Assembly (NCBI GenBank): GCA_963802275.1
Contig: CAWDIB010000004.1
Coordinates: 682,001-746,000 of the forward strand
DNA from: CAZMZW01 sp963802275
Lineage (GTDB): Bacteria; Chloroflexota; Anaerolineae; Anaerolineales; Anaerolineaceae
DNA: 64,000 bases
Direction of reading: 5' to 3'
Shown: positions 1-7,853 of the stretch, piece by piece
Layout: every line of letters starts with the position of its first letter
Position numbering within the stretch: position 1 is the first letter of the stretch
Translations under genes and position numbers: made by a program
The notes under the pieces: model-generated
Seen by the model: only the letters and a program-made list of their open reading frames with translations
Database searches by the model: none
Told to the model about the DNA's origin: nothing

Positions 1-320
1 ACCCTGCCGTTGTACTTGTTTCCACCGCGGTCAAAGACAACTTCGGAAACCTTCTTTTCTTTTGCCCGCTCAGCCAGAACCTTACCAACCACAGCCGCTT
101 GTTCTGTTTTTTTCAAACCCTTCATCTGCGTTGTCAGTTCCTTATCAATGCTTGATGAGGAGACCAGGGTGGTGCCACCTTCATCATCAATGATCTGGGC
201 ATAGATCTCGGCAAGAGATCGGTAAACGCATAAACGAGGTTTCTGCTGGCTGCCGAACACCTTGTTACGTATTCGGGCATGCCTGTGCATTCTTGCTTTA
301 TTTCGAGTAATTTTCGCCAT
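1..320 (-). CDS. rplR: 50S ribosomal protein L18 (partial, 3' end off window)
   Basis: L18 binds 5S rRNA and helps place it in the central protuberance of the large subunit. The visible 106 residues begin MAKITRNKARMHRHARIRNK and contain the family hallmarks RLCVYRS and VFDRGGNKY near the C-terminal part. The family is about 120 residues, so only a short tail lies outside the left edge. It follows rplF by 23 bases on the same strand, the usual spc-operon order. The start ATG follows a short AT-rich gap. Identification is secure from both sequence and context. Confidence 0.93.
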   Translation of the reverse strand, partial: MAKITRNKARMHRHARIRNKVFGSQQKPRLCVYRSLAEIYAQIIDDEGGTTLVSSSSIDKELTTQMKGLKKTEQAAVVGKVLAERAKEKKVSEVVFDRGGNKYNGR

Positions 321-343
321 AATATATTACCTTCTATCCTAGA

Positions 344-892
344 TTACACGCCCGTCTTGGCAGATTTGCCAGCTTTATGGCGCAACCGCTCACCCAAATA
401 ATGGATGCCTTTTCCTTTATAAGGTTCCGGAGGCCGAATTTTACGGATATCCGCCGCTACCTGACCGACCACTTCTTTATCATAACCACTGACCATGATC
501 TGCCGCGTCTTCGTATCCGCAGAGAAAGAGATGCCTTCCGGGGATTTCACAACCACTGGATGGGAAAAACCAACATTTATGACCAGGTTCTCACCATCCA
601 TCTCTGCCCGGTAACCAACTCCTTCAATTTCAAGGACCTTGGAAAATCCCTGGCTCACCCCGGCAACCATATTATGCAGCACTGATCGTGTTGTACCATG
701 AAGTGCGCGAATGCTCTTTTCATCCGAACTTCTTTTTATTACCAGTTTTCCATCTTCCAAAGAGATCTCAACCATTTTTGAGAATGAACGTTTCATGGTT
801 CCTTTCGGACCTTTTACTTCCACTTCATTCCCATTCAAGTTGACCTGGACCCCATTTGGAATTTCAATTGGTAACCTACCTATTCTTGACAT
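344..892 (-). CDS. rplF: 50S ribosomal protein L6
   Basis: L6 is a two-domain large-subunit protein near the sarcin-ricin loop and the factor-binding site. The 182-residue product starts MSRIGRLPIEIP, carries the internal duplication typical of L6, and ends with the conserved segment RPPEPYKGKGIHY followed by a basic tail. Length is normal (about 180). It lies between rpsH and rplR as in most bacteria and is presumably co-transcribed with them. Nothing unusual was seen. Confidence 0.97.
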   Translation of the reverse strand: MSRIGRLPIEIPNGVQVNLNGNEVEVKGPKGTMKRSFSKMVEISLEDGKLVIKRSSDEKSIRALHGTTRSVLHNMVAGVSQGFSKVLEIEGVGYRAEMDGENLVINVGFSHPVVVKSPEGISFSADTKTRQIMVSGYDKEVVGQVAADIRKIRPPEPYKGKGIHYLGERLRHKAGKSAKTGV

Positions 893-920
893 GATTTCAG
901 CTCCTTAATAGTATGTCCGG

Positions 921-1334
921 TTACCAGACCTTGCATAAGATTTCACCACCCACACCCTGGCTGCGGGCTTTTTGGCCTGTCATCACTCCACGCGGGGTGG
1001 AAAGAATGGCAATACCCATGCCGGATAAAACCCAGGGAATATCCCTTTTGTGGGTATAAATCCGTTTGCCGGGTCGGCTGATTCTTTGCAAACCTGAAAT
1101 AACTGATCGCCGATCACGGCGCTGGCCGACATATTTTAATTTCATGCGCAGCATTTTAAATGATGAACTTTCTTCCGAATACTGTTCAAAATCCTCAATA
1201 TAGCCTTCTTCTTTCAAGATGCGTGCGATTTCGCTCTTCATTTTTGATTCGGGCATGGCAACCATCGATTGGCCACTTAAAATGCCATTCCGGATGCGAG
1301 TCAACATATCAGAAATTGGATCATTAATACTCAT
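921..1334 (-). CDS. rpsH: 30S ribosomal protein S8
   Basis: S8 is a primary 16S rRNA binder (helix 21) and in many bacteria the translational repressor of the spc operon. The product reads MSINDPISDMLTRIRNG and ends with the family signature STPRGVMTGQKARSQGVGGE. Three starts are possible. The chosen ATG (MSIND) sits 8 bases after a GGAGG Shine-Dalgarno, while an in-frame ATG two codons earlier is only 2 bases from it. Length 137 fits the family. It follows rpsN by 18 bases. Confidence 0.96.
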   Translation of the reverse strand: MSINDPISDMLTRIRNGILSGQSMVAMPESKMKSEIARILKEEGYIEDFEQYSEESSSFKMLRMKLKYVGQRRDRRSVISGLQRISRPGKRIYTHKRDIPWVLSGMGIAILSTPRGVMTGQKARSQGVGGEILCKVW

Positions 1335-1352
1335 TCTCATATCCTCCAAAAA

Positions 1353-1535
1353 CTACCAGGATGATTTGGTAACACCCGGGACCTTGCCTTTGAGGGCAAG
1401 GTCACGAAAACAAATACGGCAAATGCCAAAGCGACGGATAAACCCACGCGGGCGCCCACAGATCCTGCAACGATTTCTCACGCGAAATTGTGAGGAGCGT
1501 CTTAATTCTCGGTATTGCATGCATTTTTTTGCCAT
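1353..1535 (-). CDS. rpsN: 30S ribosomal protein S14 type Z (zinc-binding)
   Basis: S14 assembles late into the head of the small subunit. This is the short zinc form: 60 residues with two CxxC pairs (CRICGRPRG and CRICFRD) that bind one zinc, as in Thermus and Firmicutes, rather than the approximately 100-residue zinc-free form. It sits between rplE and rpsH, its standard spc position, with only two bases separating it from the rplE stop. Zinc binding is inferred from the four cysteines. Confidence 0.97.
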   Translation of the reverse strand: MAKKCMQYRELRRSSQFRVRNRCRICGRPRGFIRRFGICRICFRDLALKGKVPGVTKSSW

Positions 1536-1537
1536 AG

Positions 1538-2080
1538 TTAAGCCTTCCTAAAGGGCATGCCAAGCAATCTTAGCATTGCAGATGCCTGGTCATCATTTTT
1601 TGCGGTGGTAACGAAAGTAATTTCCATCCCACGAACTTTATCAATCTTGTCGTACTCGATTTCAGGAAAAATCAATTGTTCCCTCAGACCAAGTGTATAG
1701 TTGCCTCGCCCGTCAAATGATTCTGCGGAAACGCCGCGGAAATCACGAACACGAGGAAGGGCAATGTTGATCAAACGATCCACAAATGCCCACATTTTTT
1801 CACCACGCAAGGTTACCTTCACGCCGATAATCCTACCTTCGCGCAACTTAAAATTCGCGATGCTTTTGGTGGCCTTGGTTTGAATTGGCTTTTGACCGGT
1901 GACAGCGGTGAGATCATTCACTGCAGCATCCAAAGCCTTGGGGTTATCCAATGCCTCACCCATGCCAATATTCACCACGACTTTTTGAAGGCGGGGAGCC
2001 TGCATCTTATTCTTGAAATCGAATGCCTTGATTAAGGCAGGTGCGACTTCGTTTTGGTATTTGGTTCTCAGACTATTCAT
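1538..2080 (-). CDS. rplE: 50S ribosomal protein L5
   Basis: L5 binds 5S rRNA and contacts P-site tRNA and S13 across the subunit interface. The 180-residue product shows the conserved stretches VVVNIGMGEA, TGQKPIQTKA and the C-terminal GMEITFVTTA. Length matches the family. Order rplX-rplE-rpsN is standard. The start MNSLRTKYQNEV is the only reasonable one. Nothing odd was seen. Confidence 0.97.
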   Translation of the reverse strand: MNSLRTKYQNEVAPALIKAFDFKNKMQAPRLQKVVVNIGMGEALDNPKALDAAVNDLTAVTGQKPIQTKATKSIANFKLREGRIIGVKVTLRGEKMWAFVDRLINIALPRVRDFRGVSAESFDGRGNYTLGLREQLIFPEIEYDKIDKVRGMEITFVTTAKNDDQASAMLRLLGMPFRKA

Positions 2081-2094
2081 ACATTCACTCCACT

Positions 2095-2427
2095 TTAATC
2101 ATCAATAAAGGCGCTGCATTTCTTGCAAACACGCTGGGTTTTTTCGCCGTCGCGGGAAATACCCACACGTGTGGGTTGTTTGCATTTCGGGCAGACGAGC
2201 ATAACATTCGATATGCTCATCGGACCTTCCAATTTCACGATACCCGGATTAATAGTCTTCCCTTCACTTTGAACCTGGCGCTGGTGTTTGGTTCTCAGGT
2301 TGATCCCCTGCACCACGACCTTACCCTCGTCCGGAATGACGCGAATCACCTCTCCGGTCTTGCCAATATCGTTATGGCGGCCGGTGATTATTTTTACTGT
2401 ATCTCTTTTTTTAATGCGTGCTTTCAT
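2095..2427 (-). CDS. rplX: 50S ribosomal protein L24
   Basis: L24 is an assembly-initiator protein of the large subunit with an N-terminal KOW domain. The product begins MKARIKKRDTVKIITGRHND, and the KOW motif follows at GKTGEVIRV. The longer open frame upstream overlaps rplN and has no family similarity, so the internal ATG 13 bases after the rplN stop was chosen, giving 110 residues. The C-terminal half has a CPKC/CKKC cysteine quartet (VCPKCKQPTR and RVCKKC) that looks like a zinc site. Such a site is present in some bacterial L24 proteins and absent from others. Confidence 0.95.
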   Translation of the reverse strand: MKARIKKRDTVKIITGRHNDIGKTGEVIRVIPDEGKVVVQGINLRTKHQRQVQSEGKTINPGIVKLEGPMSISNVMLVCPKCKQPTRVGISRDGEKTQRVCKKCSAFIDD

Positions 2428-2440
2428 TCTGCTCTCCAAC

Positions 2441-2812
2441 TCATAAAACTTCAGGTGCGAGGGAAACAATTTTGGTATAACCTTTTTCGCGCAATTCCCT
2501 TGCCACTGGTCCAAAAATACGGGTACCTTTTGGATTTTGTCCATCGGTGTCCAAAATCACTGCGGCATTATCATCAAAGCGAATGGTGGAACCATCCTTA
2601 CGACGCCATTCCTTGGTGCAGCGTACAATGACCGCTTTGACAACTTCACTCTTCTTAACGGTGCTTTGCGGGGTTGCCGATTTCACCGTGGCTACCACAA
2701 TATCACCAATGCGGCCAAACTTGCGCCTGGATCCACCGGTGACATGAATAACAAGCAATTCGCGTGCACCGGTATTGTCAGCCACTCTTAACCGGGTTTC
2801 ATGTTGAATCAT
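2441..2812 (-). CDS. rplN: 50S ribosomal protein L14
   Basis: L14 lies at the subunit interface and contacts 16S rRNA and L19. The 123-residue product has the typical start MIQHETRLRVADNTGARE and the C-terminal signature FGPVARELREKGY. Its first codons overlap the end of rpsQ by 14 bases, which suggests translational coupling. Order rpsQ-rplN-rplX is canonical. Confidence 0.97.
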   Translation of the reverse strand: MIQHETRLRVADNTGARELLVIHVTGGSRRKFGRIGDIVVATVKSATPQSTVKKSEVVKAVIVRCTKEWRRKDGSTIRFDDNAAVILDTDGQNPKGTRIFGPVARELREKGYTKIVSLAPEVL

Positions 2813-3095
2813 GGCTCAATACCTTTTCTTCCTCAGCGGTGACAGCCGGAGTAGCTGCACGTTTGACAATTTTTTCAACCGTCCACCTCTTATCACGGGA
2901 AAGAGGCTTGCTCTCGACTATTTCCACCTGGTCGCCGATTTTGCATTCCAACTCGTCATGCGCTTTCACCTTTTTAGTGGAATGAACCACTTTCTGGTAC
3001 AAAGGGTGGCGAAATGTACGCGAGATTGATACGACAACGGTCTTTGTCATTTTGTCACTCGTTACTGTTCCCAAAATTCTGCGTCGTTTATTCAT
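2799..3095 (-). CDS. rpsQ: 30S ribosomal protein S17
   Basis: S17 is a primary 16S rRNA-binding OB-fold protein. The core (GTVTSDKMTKTVVVSI, then GDQVEIVESKPLSRDKRW) is clear. The product has 98 residues, somewhat longer than the usual 80-90 because of an acidic C-terminal tail rich in Ala, Thr and Glu. It overlaps rpmC by 4 bases at its start and rplN by 14 bases at its end, so the three are translationally coupled. Confidence 0.96.
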   Translation of the reverse strand: MNKRRRILGTVTSDKMTKTVVVSISRTFRHPLYQKVVHSTKKVKAHDELECKIGDQVEIVESKPLSRDKRWTVEKIVKRAATPAVTAEEEKVLSHDST

Positions 3096-3304
3096 TTTTC
3101 ACCTTCTACAGTCTCTGCCAAAGCACGTTCGTGTAAGATTGTTTCATATTGGGCAATGGTGCGGCGCGCGGCTTTCAGTCGGCTGGTATCTGATTGCTGA
3201 CCCATCACAATTTGAAAGCGCAGATTCATTAATTCCTGACGGGCATCCTGCAACTTGACCTTCAATTCATCGGTCGATAGTAAACGTATTTCTGCGATTT
3301 TCAT
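3092..3304 (-). CDS. rpmC: 50S ribosomal protein L29
   Basis: L29 sits at the peptide exit tunnel next to L23 and takes part in trigger factor and SRP docking. The 70-residue helical product starts MKIAEIRLLSTDEL and contains the diagnostic MNLRFQIVMGQ and RRTIAQYETILHER segments. It lies 12 bases after rplP and overlaps rpsQ by 4 bases. Confidence 0.96.
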   Translation of the reverse strand: MKIAEIRLLSTDELKVKLQDARQELMNLRFQIVMGQQSDTSRLKAARRTIAQYETILHERALAETVEGEK

Positions 3305-3316
3305 CGTTTCTCCTGA

Positions 3317-3727
3317 TTAATCCAAGCGGCCAACTACGCGAGTATGGATTGAAAGTTTATAACTCGCCTGGCGAAGGATTTCCATGGCGGTGGCATCATC
3401 CAAGCCGCCAACTTCAAACATAACCCTTCCAGGGCGAACCACAGCTGCCCAGTATTCCACGGCGCCTTTACCCTTTCCCATACGGGATTCAGCGGCGCGG
3501 TGCGTGATGGGTTTATCCGGAAAGATGCGAATCCAGACTTTTCCATGACGCTTCATTTGATGCACCAGAGAACGGCGGGTGGCTTCAATCTGACGGGCGG
3601 AAACCCAGCCGGGTTCCAAGGCTTGCAAGCCATGTGTACCGTAACTGACCTCGGCACCACGCAATGCCTTACCCCGCATACGGCCGCGCATCTGCTTTCG
3701 AAATTTAACACGTTTTGGCATTAACAT
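3317..3727 (-). CDS. rplP: 50S ribosomal protein L16
   Basis: L16 organises the A-site and helps place aminoacyl-tRNA. The 136-residue product starts MLMPKRVKFRKQMRGRM and holds the conserved GLQALEPGWVSARQIEATRR and FPDKPITHRAAESRMGKGKG. The first ATG is preferred because a GAGG Shine-Dalgarno lies 8 bases upstream; the next Met would be too far away. It follows rpsC by 38 bases in the normal order. Confidence 0.97.
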   Translation of the reverse strand: MLMPKRVKFRKQMRGRMRGKALRGAEVSYGTHGLQALEPGWVSARQIEATRRSLVHQMKRHGKVWIRIFPDKPITHRAAESRMGKGKGAVEYWAAVVRPGRVMFEVGGLDDATAMEILRQASYKLSIHTRVVGRLD

Positions 3728-3765
3728 AATTACTTCCTCACATTGTCGGCAGATTTGTTTACTTT

Positions 3766-4443
3766 CTACTTGCTGACGTAAACACCCTCTGTAGACTCCA
3801 TAATTTCTTCGGCTCCAGGCATTTTTTCGCCTTTATAGATCCAAACTTTCACACCAATCAGTCCATAGGTGGTCAACGCACTAACCCGGGCATAATCGAA
3901 GTTGGCTCGGAGAGTTTGCAAAGGCACCCGCCCGTCGCGCAGCCAGATGGTCCGGCACATTTCGGCACCGTTCAACCGGCCGGCAACTTCCACTTTGATT
4001 CCCTGCGCTCCCTGGCGCAGAGCTTGCTGGAGAGCGCGTTTCATGGCACGCCGATAGGCAATGCGTCTCTCAATCTGCTGCGCTATGTTTTCTGCCACCA
4101 GAAAAGCGTCACAATCCGGGTTTTTAATTTCCTTAATCTCCAGGTCGATTTTCTGCTTGGTCAGTTCTTCCACCTTGGCGCGAATTTCTTTGACCGCGCC
4201 ACCTTTCTTGCCAATGAGGACACCTGGTCTGGCAGTATTGATAAGGACTCGAATCCGGCCGGGGAATCTTTCGATCTCAATCTTGGAAATTCCTGCTCGA
4301 TCAGCGGTTTTGCGGATCAAATCACGAATTTGCATATCCTGGTGGAATTGATCCACGTATTCCTTGCCTTCGGCAAACCAGCGACCTTCCCAGGTTTGAT
4401 TCACACCAAGACGAAAACCAATTGGATGAACTTTGCGTCCCAT
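3766..4443 (-). CDS. rpsC: 30S ribosomal protein S3
   Basis: S3 lies at the mRNA entry channel and has helicase-like activity with S4 and S5. The 225-residue product begins MGRKVHPIGFRLGV. It has the KH domain around residues 40-110 (RPGVLIGKKGGAVKEIRAKV) and the C-terminal GAEMCRTIWLRDGRVPLQTL. A strong AGGAGAGAG Shine-Dalgarno precedes the ATG. Length is typical. It follows rplV by 14 bases. Confidence 0.97.
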   Translation of the reverse strand: MGRKVHPIGFRLGVNQTWEGRWFAEGKEYVDQFHQDMQIRDLIRKTADRAGISKIEIERFPGRIRVLINTARPGVLIGKKGGAVKEIRAKVEELTKQKIDLEIKEIKNPDCDAFLVAENIAQQIERRIAYRRAMKRALQQALRQGAQGIKVEVAGRLNGAEMCRTIWLRDGRVPLQTLRANFDYARVSALTTYGLIGVKVWIYKGEKMPGAEEIMESTEGVYVSK

Positions 4444-4457
4444 ACTCTCTCCTGCTT

Positions 4458-4826
4458 CTAGGATTCTTTCTTTTTTGGTTTATCAGCCCGCTCGCGCAGG
4501 ATGACGGTAATATGCGAACTGCGGCGCAATAATGGTTTGAAACGGCCGCGCGCTCCAAATCTTCTCCATTTTCTGGTTGGAGCTTCATCGGCGGAAATCG
4601 CATGCACGAACAAATTCTCACGGTTTAATCCAAAATTTTGTTCGGCATTCGCAATCGCCGAAGAAATCAGACTGCCTACAGGTTTGGCAGCAGCCTTGTT
4701 CAAGAACTTGAGGCGGCTGACAGCCTGATTGGCATTTTTCCCGCGAACCGTATCAATCACCAGGCGCACCTTCTGAGCTGATATACTGCAGTTGCGCAAT
4801 TCAGCGCGGATATCTTCAATAGCCAT
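4458..4826 (-). CDS. rplV: 50S ribosomal protein L22
   Basis: L22 lines the exit tunnel and its beta-hairpin forms part of the tunnel constriction. The product begins MAIEDIRAELRNCSISAQKV and contains AIANAEQNFGLN and the hairpin region around RFGARGRFKPLLRRSSHI. A TTG two codons earlier is open, but the ATG lies 6-7 bases after AGGTGG and is the better start (122 residues). The rpsS stop lies just upstream, so the two are coupled. Confidence 0.95.
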   Translation of the reverse strand: MAIEDIRAELRNCSISAQKVRLVIDTVRGKNANQAVSRLKFLNKAAAKPVGSLISSAIANAEQNFGLNRENLFVHAISADEAPTRKWRRFGARGRFKPLLRRSSHITVILRERADKPKKKES

Positions 4827-4828
4827 TC

Positions 4829-5158
4829 TCAACCACCTTTCGCGCCCGTAGCCGGACTAGCAGTTGGAGCGGCAGCTGGACCTGCGGATGTAACTTTTTC
4901 GGAAAGTGAATGTCCGCGGAAATGGCGGGTGGGTGCGAATTCGCCCAGTTTATGACCAACCATATTCTCGGTGATGTAAACAGGTACATGCCTGCGTCCA
5001 TCATGAACCGCAATGGTATGCCCCACCATTTGAGGGAAGATAGTACAGTCCCGGCTCCAAGTCCGCAACACCTTCTTCTCATTCTTAGCATTCATCTCCT
5101 CAACCCGCTTAAAAAGTTTTGGGTCTACGTAAGGGCCTTTCTTTAAAGATCGTGACAT
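4829..5158 (-). CDS. rpsS: 30S ribosomal protein S19 with extended C-terminus
   Basis: S19 forms the head of the 30S subunit with S13 and contacts the A-site finger. Residues 1-85 are canonical (MSRSLKKGPYVDPKLFKRVE, MVGHTIAVHDGR, and the GEFAPTRHFRGH signature). The family usually ends near residue 92. Here a tail rich in Ala, Thr and Pro brings the length to 109. It overlaps the beginning of the rplV region and follows rplB by 20 bases. Confidence 0.96.
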   Translation of the reverse strand: MSRSLKKGPYVDPKLFKRVEEMNAKNEKKVLRTWSRDCTIFPQMVGHTIAVHDGRRHVPVYITENMVGHKLGEFAPTRHFRGHSLSEKVTSAGPAAAPTASPATGAKGG

Positions 5159-5178
5159 TTTCTTGCTCCTATACCGAC

Positions 5179-6021
5179 TTAACGGACAGCCGAATTCCGG
5201 CGTTTGAGAATATATTTATCGGTTCGTTTATTACGGCGTGTTTTATAACCCCGGGTCGGTTTTCCCCAGGGAGATTTTGGACCGGGCATGCCAGTAGGTG
5301 ATCTGCCTTCACCGCCGCCATGCGGATGATCACGCGGGGTCATGGCAGTGCCACGAACAGCTGGGCGAATTCCCATATGGCGTTTTCGACCTGCTTTGCC
5401 CAGTTTAATCTGGCTGTGCTCTAGGTTGCCCACCTGGCCGATGGTTGCATAGCATTTTTGGCTGACAATGCGGATTTCTGCGGAGGGAAGGCGAATCTGT
5501 GCAAACTCACCTTCCTTGGCCAGCAGTTGGGCTGCAGCGCCAGCCGAACGAACCATCTGACCACCTTTGCCTTCCTTCAACTCAATATTATGCACCATGG
5601 TTCCAACGGGAATATTGGCAAGCGGCAGAGAATTACCCGGGCGGATTTCCGCTTGCGGACCCGACATAACAATGTCATCTTTCATCAAACCTTGCGGTGC
5701 AAGGATATAACTTTTCTCACCATCCTTGTAGACCAGTAAGGCGATGCGCGCTGACCTGTTTGGATCATACTGAATTGATTCAACTTTAGCGGGAATGCCT
5801 ATTTTTTTTCTTTTAAAATCGATGATGCGGATAAATTGCCGATTTCCACCACCTTGATGACGAACAGTAATCCTTCCATCAGTATTACGACCAGCATGCT
5901 TTTGTCTGGGAACCATCAAGGAACGGACAGGTTGATAGTCCTTGGTAAGCTGTTCGTTAAAGTTATATCCAGATTTGTTTCGTTGACCCGGAGTAACCGG
6001 TTTATAAACCTTAATGCTCAT
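5179..6021 (-). CDS. rplB: 50S ribosomal protein L2
   Basis: L2 is needed for subunit association and peptidyl transfer. The 280-residue product starts MSIKVYKPVTPGQRNKSGYN and contains the catalytic-region signature RGTAMTPRDHPHGGGEGRSP with the conserved histidine. It ends with KSPWGKPTRGYKTRRNKRTD. It overlaps rplW by 4 bases (ATGA type). Length matches the family. Confidence 0.98.
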   Translation of the reverse strand: MSIKVYKPVTPGQRNKSGYNFNEQLTKDYQPVRSLMVPRQKHAGRNTDGRITVRHQGGGNRQFIRIIDFKRKKIGIPAKVESIQYDPNRSARIALLVYKDGEKSYILAPQGLMKDDIVMSGPQAEIRPGNSLPLANIPVGTMVHNIELKEGKGGQMVRSAGAAAQLLAKEGEFAQIRLPSAEIRIVSQKCYATIGQVGNLEHSQIKLGKAGRKRHMGIRPAVRGTAMTPRDHPHGGGEGRSPTGMPGPKSPWGKPTRGYKTRRNKRTDKYILKRRNSAVR

Positions 6022-6323
6022 TGTTCAACTCCCTCAAATAACGGGATGCGGTCTTCCGGTGAAAGGGTAACCACCGCTTTTTTGTATCCTGATTTACGCA
6101 TATGCAAACGACGATTGCGTGCATTGCGGCTTTGCTTACCAGGCAGATTAATGATGTTAACTCTTAATACCTTCACATTAAATGCTTTTTCAACCGCATC
6201 CTTGACTGTGGTACGAGATGCCGAATCAGGCACTTCGAACAAATATTGATGCAGCTTGGTGGCGAGGTAATTCGATTTTTCAGTCACCAATGGCCGTTTG
6301 AGAATATCAAAATGATTGCTCAT
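6018..6323 (-). CDS. rplW: 50S ribosomal protein L23
   Basis: L23 is the exit-tunnel protein that docks trigger factor and SRP. The 101-residue product begins MSNHFDILKRPLVTEKSNYL and has the family block FEVPDSASRTTVKDAVEKAF. It overlaps rplD by one base and rplB by four, so three genes are coupled. A short basic segment (KQSRNARNRRLHMRKSGYKK) corresponds to the rRNA-binding loop. Confidence 0.97.
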   Translation of the reverse strand: MSNHFDILKRPLVTEKSNYLATKLHQYLFEVPDSASRTTVKDAVEKAFNVKVLRVNIINLPGKQSRNARNRRLHMRKSGYKKAVVTLSPEDRIPLFEGVEQ

Positions 6324-6964
6324 TATTTGTCCTCCTTAACTGCCAGATGATCTTCCACAGCTTTAAGCGAGGAGAGGTCCATGACCAGCCGGTCAAATGT
6401 CAGGATGTCCTTAATATTCAAATAACCCGCATGCAAAACCTTGACCATCGGATTATTACGTGAAGCTAGGGACAATGAATCTCGGTTGTCTTTATTGCCC
6501 AACAACAGCAATGCAGAGGAATCACCAACCAATTTGGTCATTGTTTGAGCAAACGGTCCGCTCTTATGATCTGCCACCTTTAATTCATCCACCAGCACAA
6601 TTGCCGATTCGGACGCTTTCGCAGACAATGCCGAGCGCAGGGCTGCTAGTCTCATTTTCTTCGGCATGCGCTGCAAATAATCATGCGGATGGGGGGTGTG
6701 TGCCTTTCCACCATGAACCCATTGGGGAGCGCGAGTTGAACCCTGCCGAGCCCTTCCGGTACCTTTTTGAGCCCAAGGCTTTTTGCCGCCGCCACTCACC
6801 TCACCACGCGTCTTGGTATCATGCGTACCCAAGCGGGCATTTGCTTCCTGCCGGACATATGCTTGGTGCATCAAATCAATATTGATTGGAGAATTAAAGA
6901 CCGATGACGGAAGTTCAACTTCCCTGATCTTTTTACCTTGCAAGTTGAGTACATCTACTTTCAT
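6323..6964 (-). CDS. rplD: 50S ribosomal protein L4
   Basis: L4 lines the exit tunnel and in Gammaproteobacteria represses the S10 operon by binding its leader. The 213-residue product shows the conserved tunnel loop GTGRARQGSTRAPQWVHGGK and the C-terminal LLLLGNKDN region. It follows rplC by 48 bases. Because the rplC leader upstream is highly structured, L4 (or L3) is a candidate regulator here, but that is only inference. Confidence 0.97.
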   Translation of the reverse strand: MKVDVLNLQGKKIREVELPSSVFNSPINIDLMHQAYVRQEANARLGTHDTKTRGEVSGGGKKPWAQKGTGRARQGSTRAPQWVHGGKAHTPHPHDYLQRMPKKMRLAALRSALSAKASESAIVLVDELKVADHKSGPFAQTMTKLVGDSSALLLLGNKDNRDSLSLASRNNPMVKVLHAGYLNIKDILTFDRLVMDLSSLKAVEDHLAVKEDK

Positions 6965-7012
6965 TTTTCATTGCTCCATTTGCCTGAATACACTTCAGAC
7001 ATTTGTGAAAAG

Positions 7013-7642
7013 TTATTGTTTACGCGCTTCCTTAATAATCAGTAAACTGCCGCGAGGACCTGGAACGGATCCATTCACACCCAAGAGATTTTTTTCCACA
7101 TCCACGATGACAACTTTTAAGTTTTGAGCAGTCACCCTCTCATCGCCCATATGCCCGGGACCACGCGCACCCTTGAACACCCTGCCAGGAGTTGTGGTGG
7201 AACTGCGTGAACCGGGTGCACGCAAGCGATCTGAAGCTCCGTGCGTTTTTGGACCGCCCTTGAAATGGTAGCGCTTAACGGCACCAGCAAAACCTTTGCC
7301 TTTGCTAGTACCAATTACATCTACTCTTTTACCCTTCTCAAACTGAGAGACATCCACTTTATCCCCTTCTTTCACTTCAGGTTTACTGGAAATAAATTCG
7401 CGCAGATACTTTAATGGGGGAAGATTATTGCGTTTTAAGTGCCCCAGCTCACCACCAGTTAATTTCTTGGTTTTAATTTCGTTGAAACCGAGCTGGACAG
7501 CCGAATAACCATCTTTTTCATTCAACCTGATTTGGGTAACAAAACATGGCCCGGCTTCGATAAGAGTAACCGGAACCGCAGCTCCATTCTCATCGAAGAC
7601 CTGGGTCATGCCAAGCTTCTTGCCAATTAGCCCTTTGAACAT
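7013..7642 (-). CDS. rplC: 50S ribosomal protein L3
   Basis: L3 initiates 50S assembly and reaches toward the peptidyl transferase centre. The 209-residue product starts MFKGLIGKKLGMTQVFDENG and carries the family signature GPKTHGASDRLRAPGSRSST in its central extension. A clear AAGGAG precedes the ATG. Unlike the tightly packed genes downstream, it is separated from rpsJ by 211 bases that hold a promoter and a structured leader. Confidence 0.98.
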   Translation of the reverse strand: MFKGLIGKKLGMTQVFDENGAAVPVTLIEAGPCFVTQIRLNEKDGYSAVQLGFNEIKTKKLTGGELGHLKRNNLPPLKYLREFISSKPEVKEGDKVDVSQFEKGKRVDVIGTSKGKGFAGAVKRYHFKGGPKTHGASDRLRAPGSRSSTTTPGRVFKGARGPGHMGDERVTAQNLKVVIVDVEKNLLGVNGSVPGPRGSLLIIKEARKQ

Positions 7643-7801
7643 TTCAAATTTTCTCCTTCGATATTATTTGCTGAGACTGTCAACCAGGGCATTGGTTGCA
7701 TCATCTCCAGCGGAGCAGTCATCTTTCTTTCAGCAGAATTGTGTCTTGGACCATTCGCTGCAAAGAAAGATCTTACCCCGTTGCATCGGGTAATAGACCC
7801 A
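7643..7801 (-). promoter_or_regulatory. Structured 5' leader of rplC (candidate ribosomal-protein autoregulatory element)
   Basis: In the direction of transcription three structures follow one another. First, a hairpin pairs the arms of 7773-7793 (UUACCC with GGGUAA). Second, a long hairpin pairs 7758-7771 with 7721-7736 (AUCUUUCUUU with AAAGAAAGAU, plus GCAG with CUGC beyond a 2-nt bulge). Third, a three-way junction is closed by 7716-7720 with 7675-7679 (GACUG/CAGUC), with arms CUCC-GCU-GGAG and CAACCA-AUGCCC-UGGUUG. All pairings were read directly. The gene's AAGGAG lies just after. No family is recognised; control by L3 or L4 is inferred from position. Confidence 0.6.
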
Positions 7802-7808
7802 ATTTTTT

Positions 7809-7837
7809 ATTTTAACACAATATTAAAGATCTGGCAA
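7809..7837 (-). promoter_or_regulatory. Promoter for the rplC (S10) operon
   Basis: Reading the minus strand, TTGCCA and TAAAAT are separated by exactly 17 bases in the gap after rpsJ. The predicted transcript starts near 7802 and gives a leader of about 160 bases before rplC. This would let the S10 block be transcribed independently of the str operon. Read-through from rpsJ is also likely, because no convincing terminator is seen. Confidence 0.6.
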
Positions 7838-7853
7838 ATCTTTTTTGATCTTT

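Noticed and set aside
7817..7853. Possible terminator after rpsJ (AAAGAT...ATCTTT)
   Set aside because: The stem is short and AT-rich and lacks a following T-run on the transcribed strand; the bases are better explained as promoter sequence.
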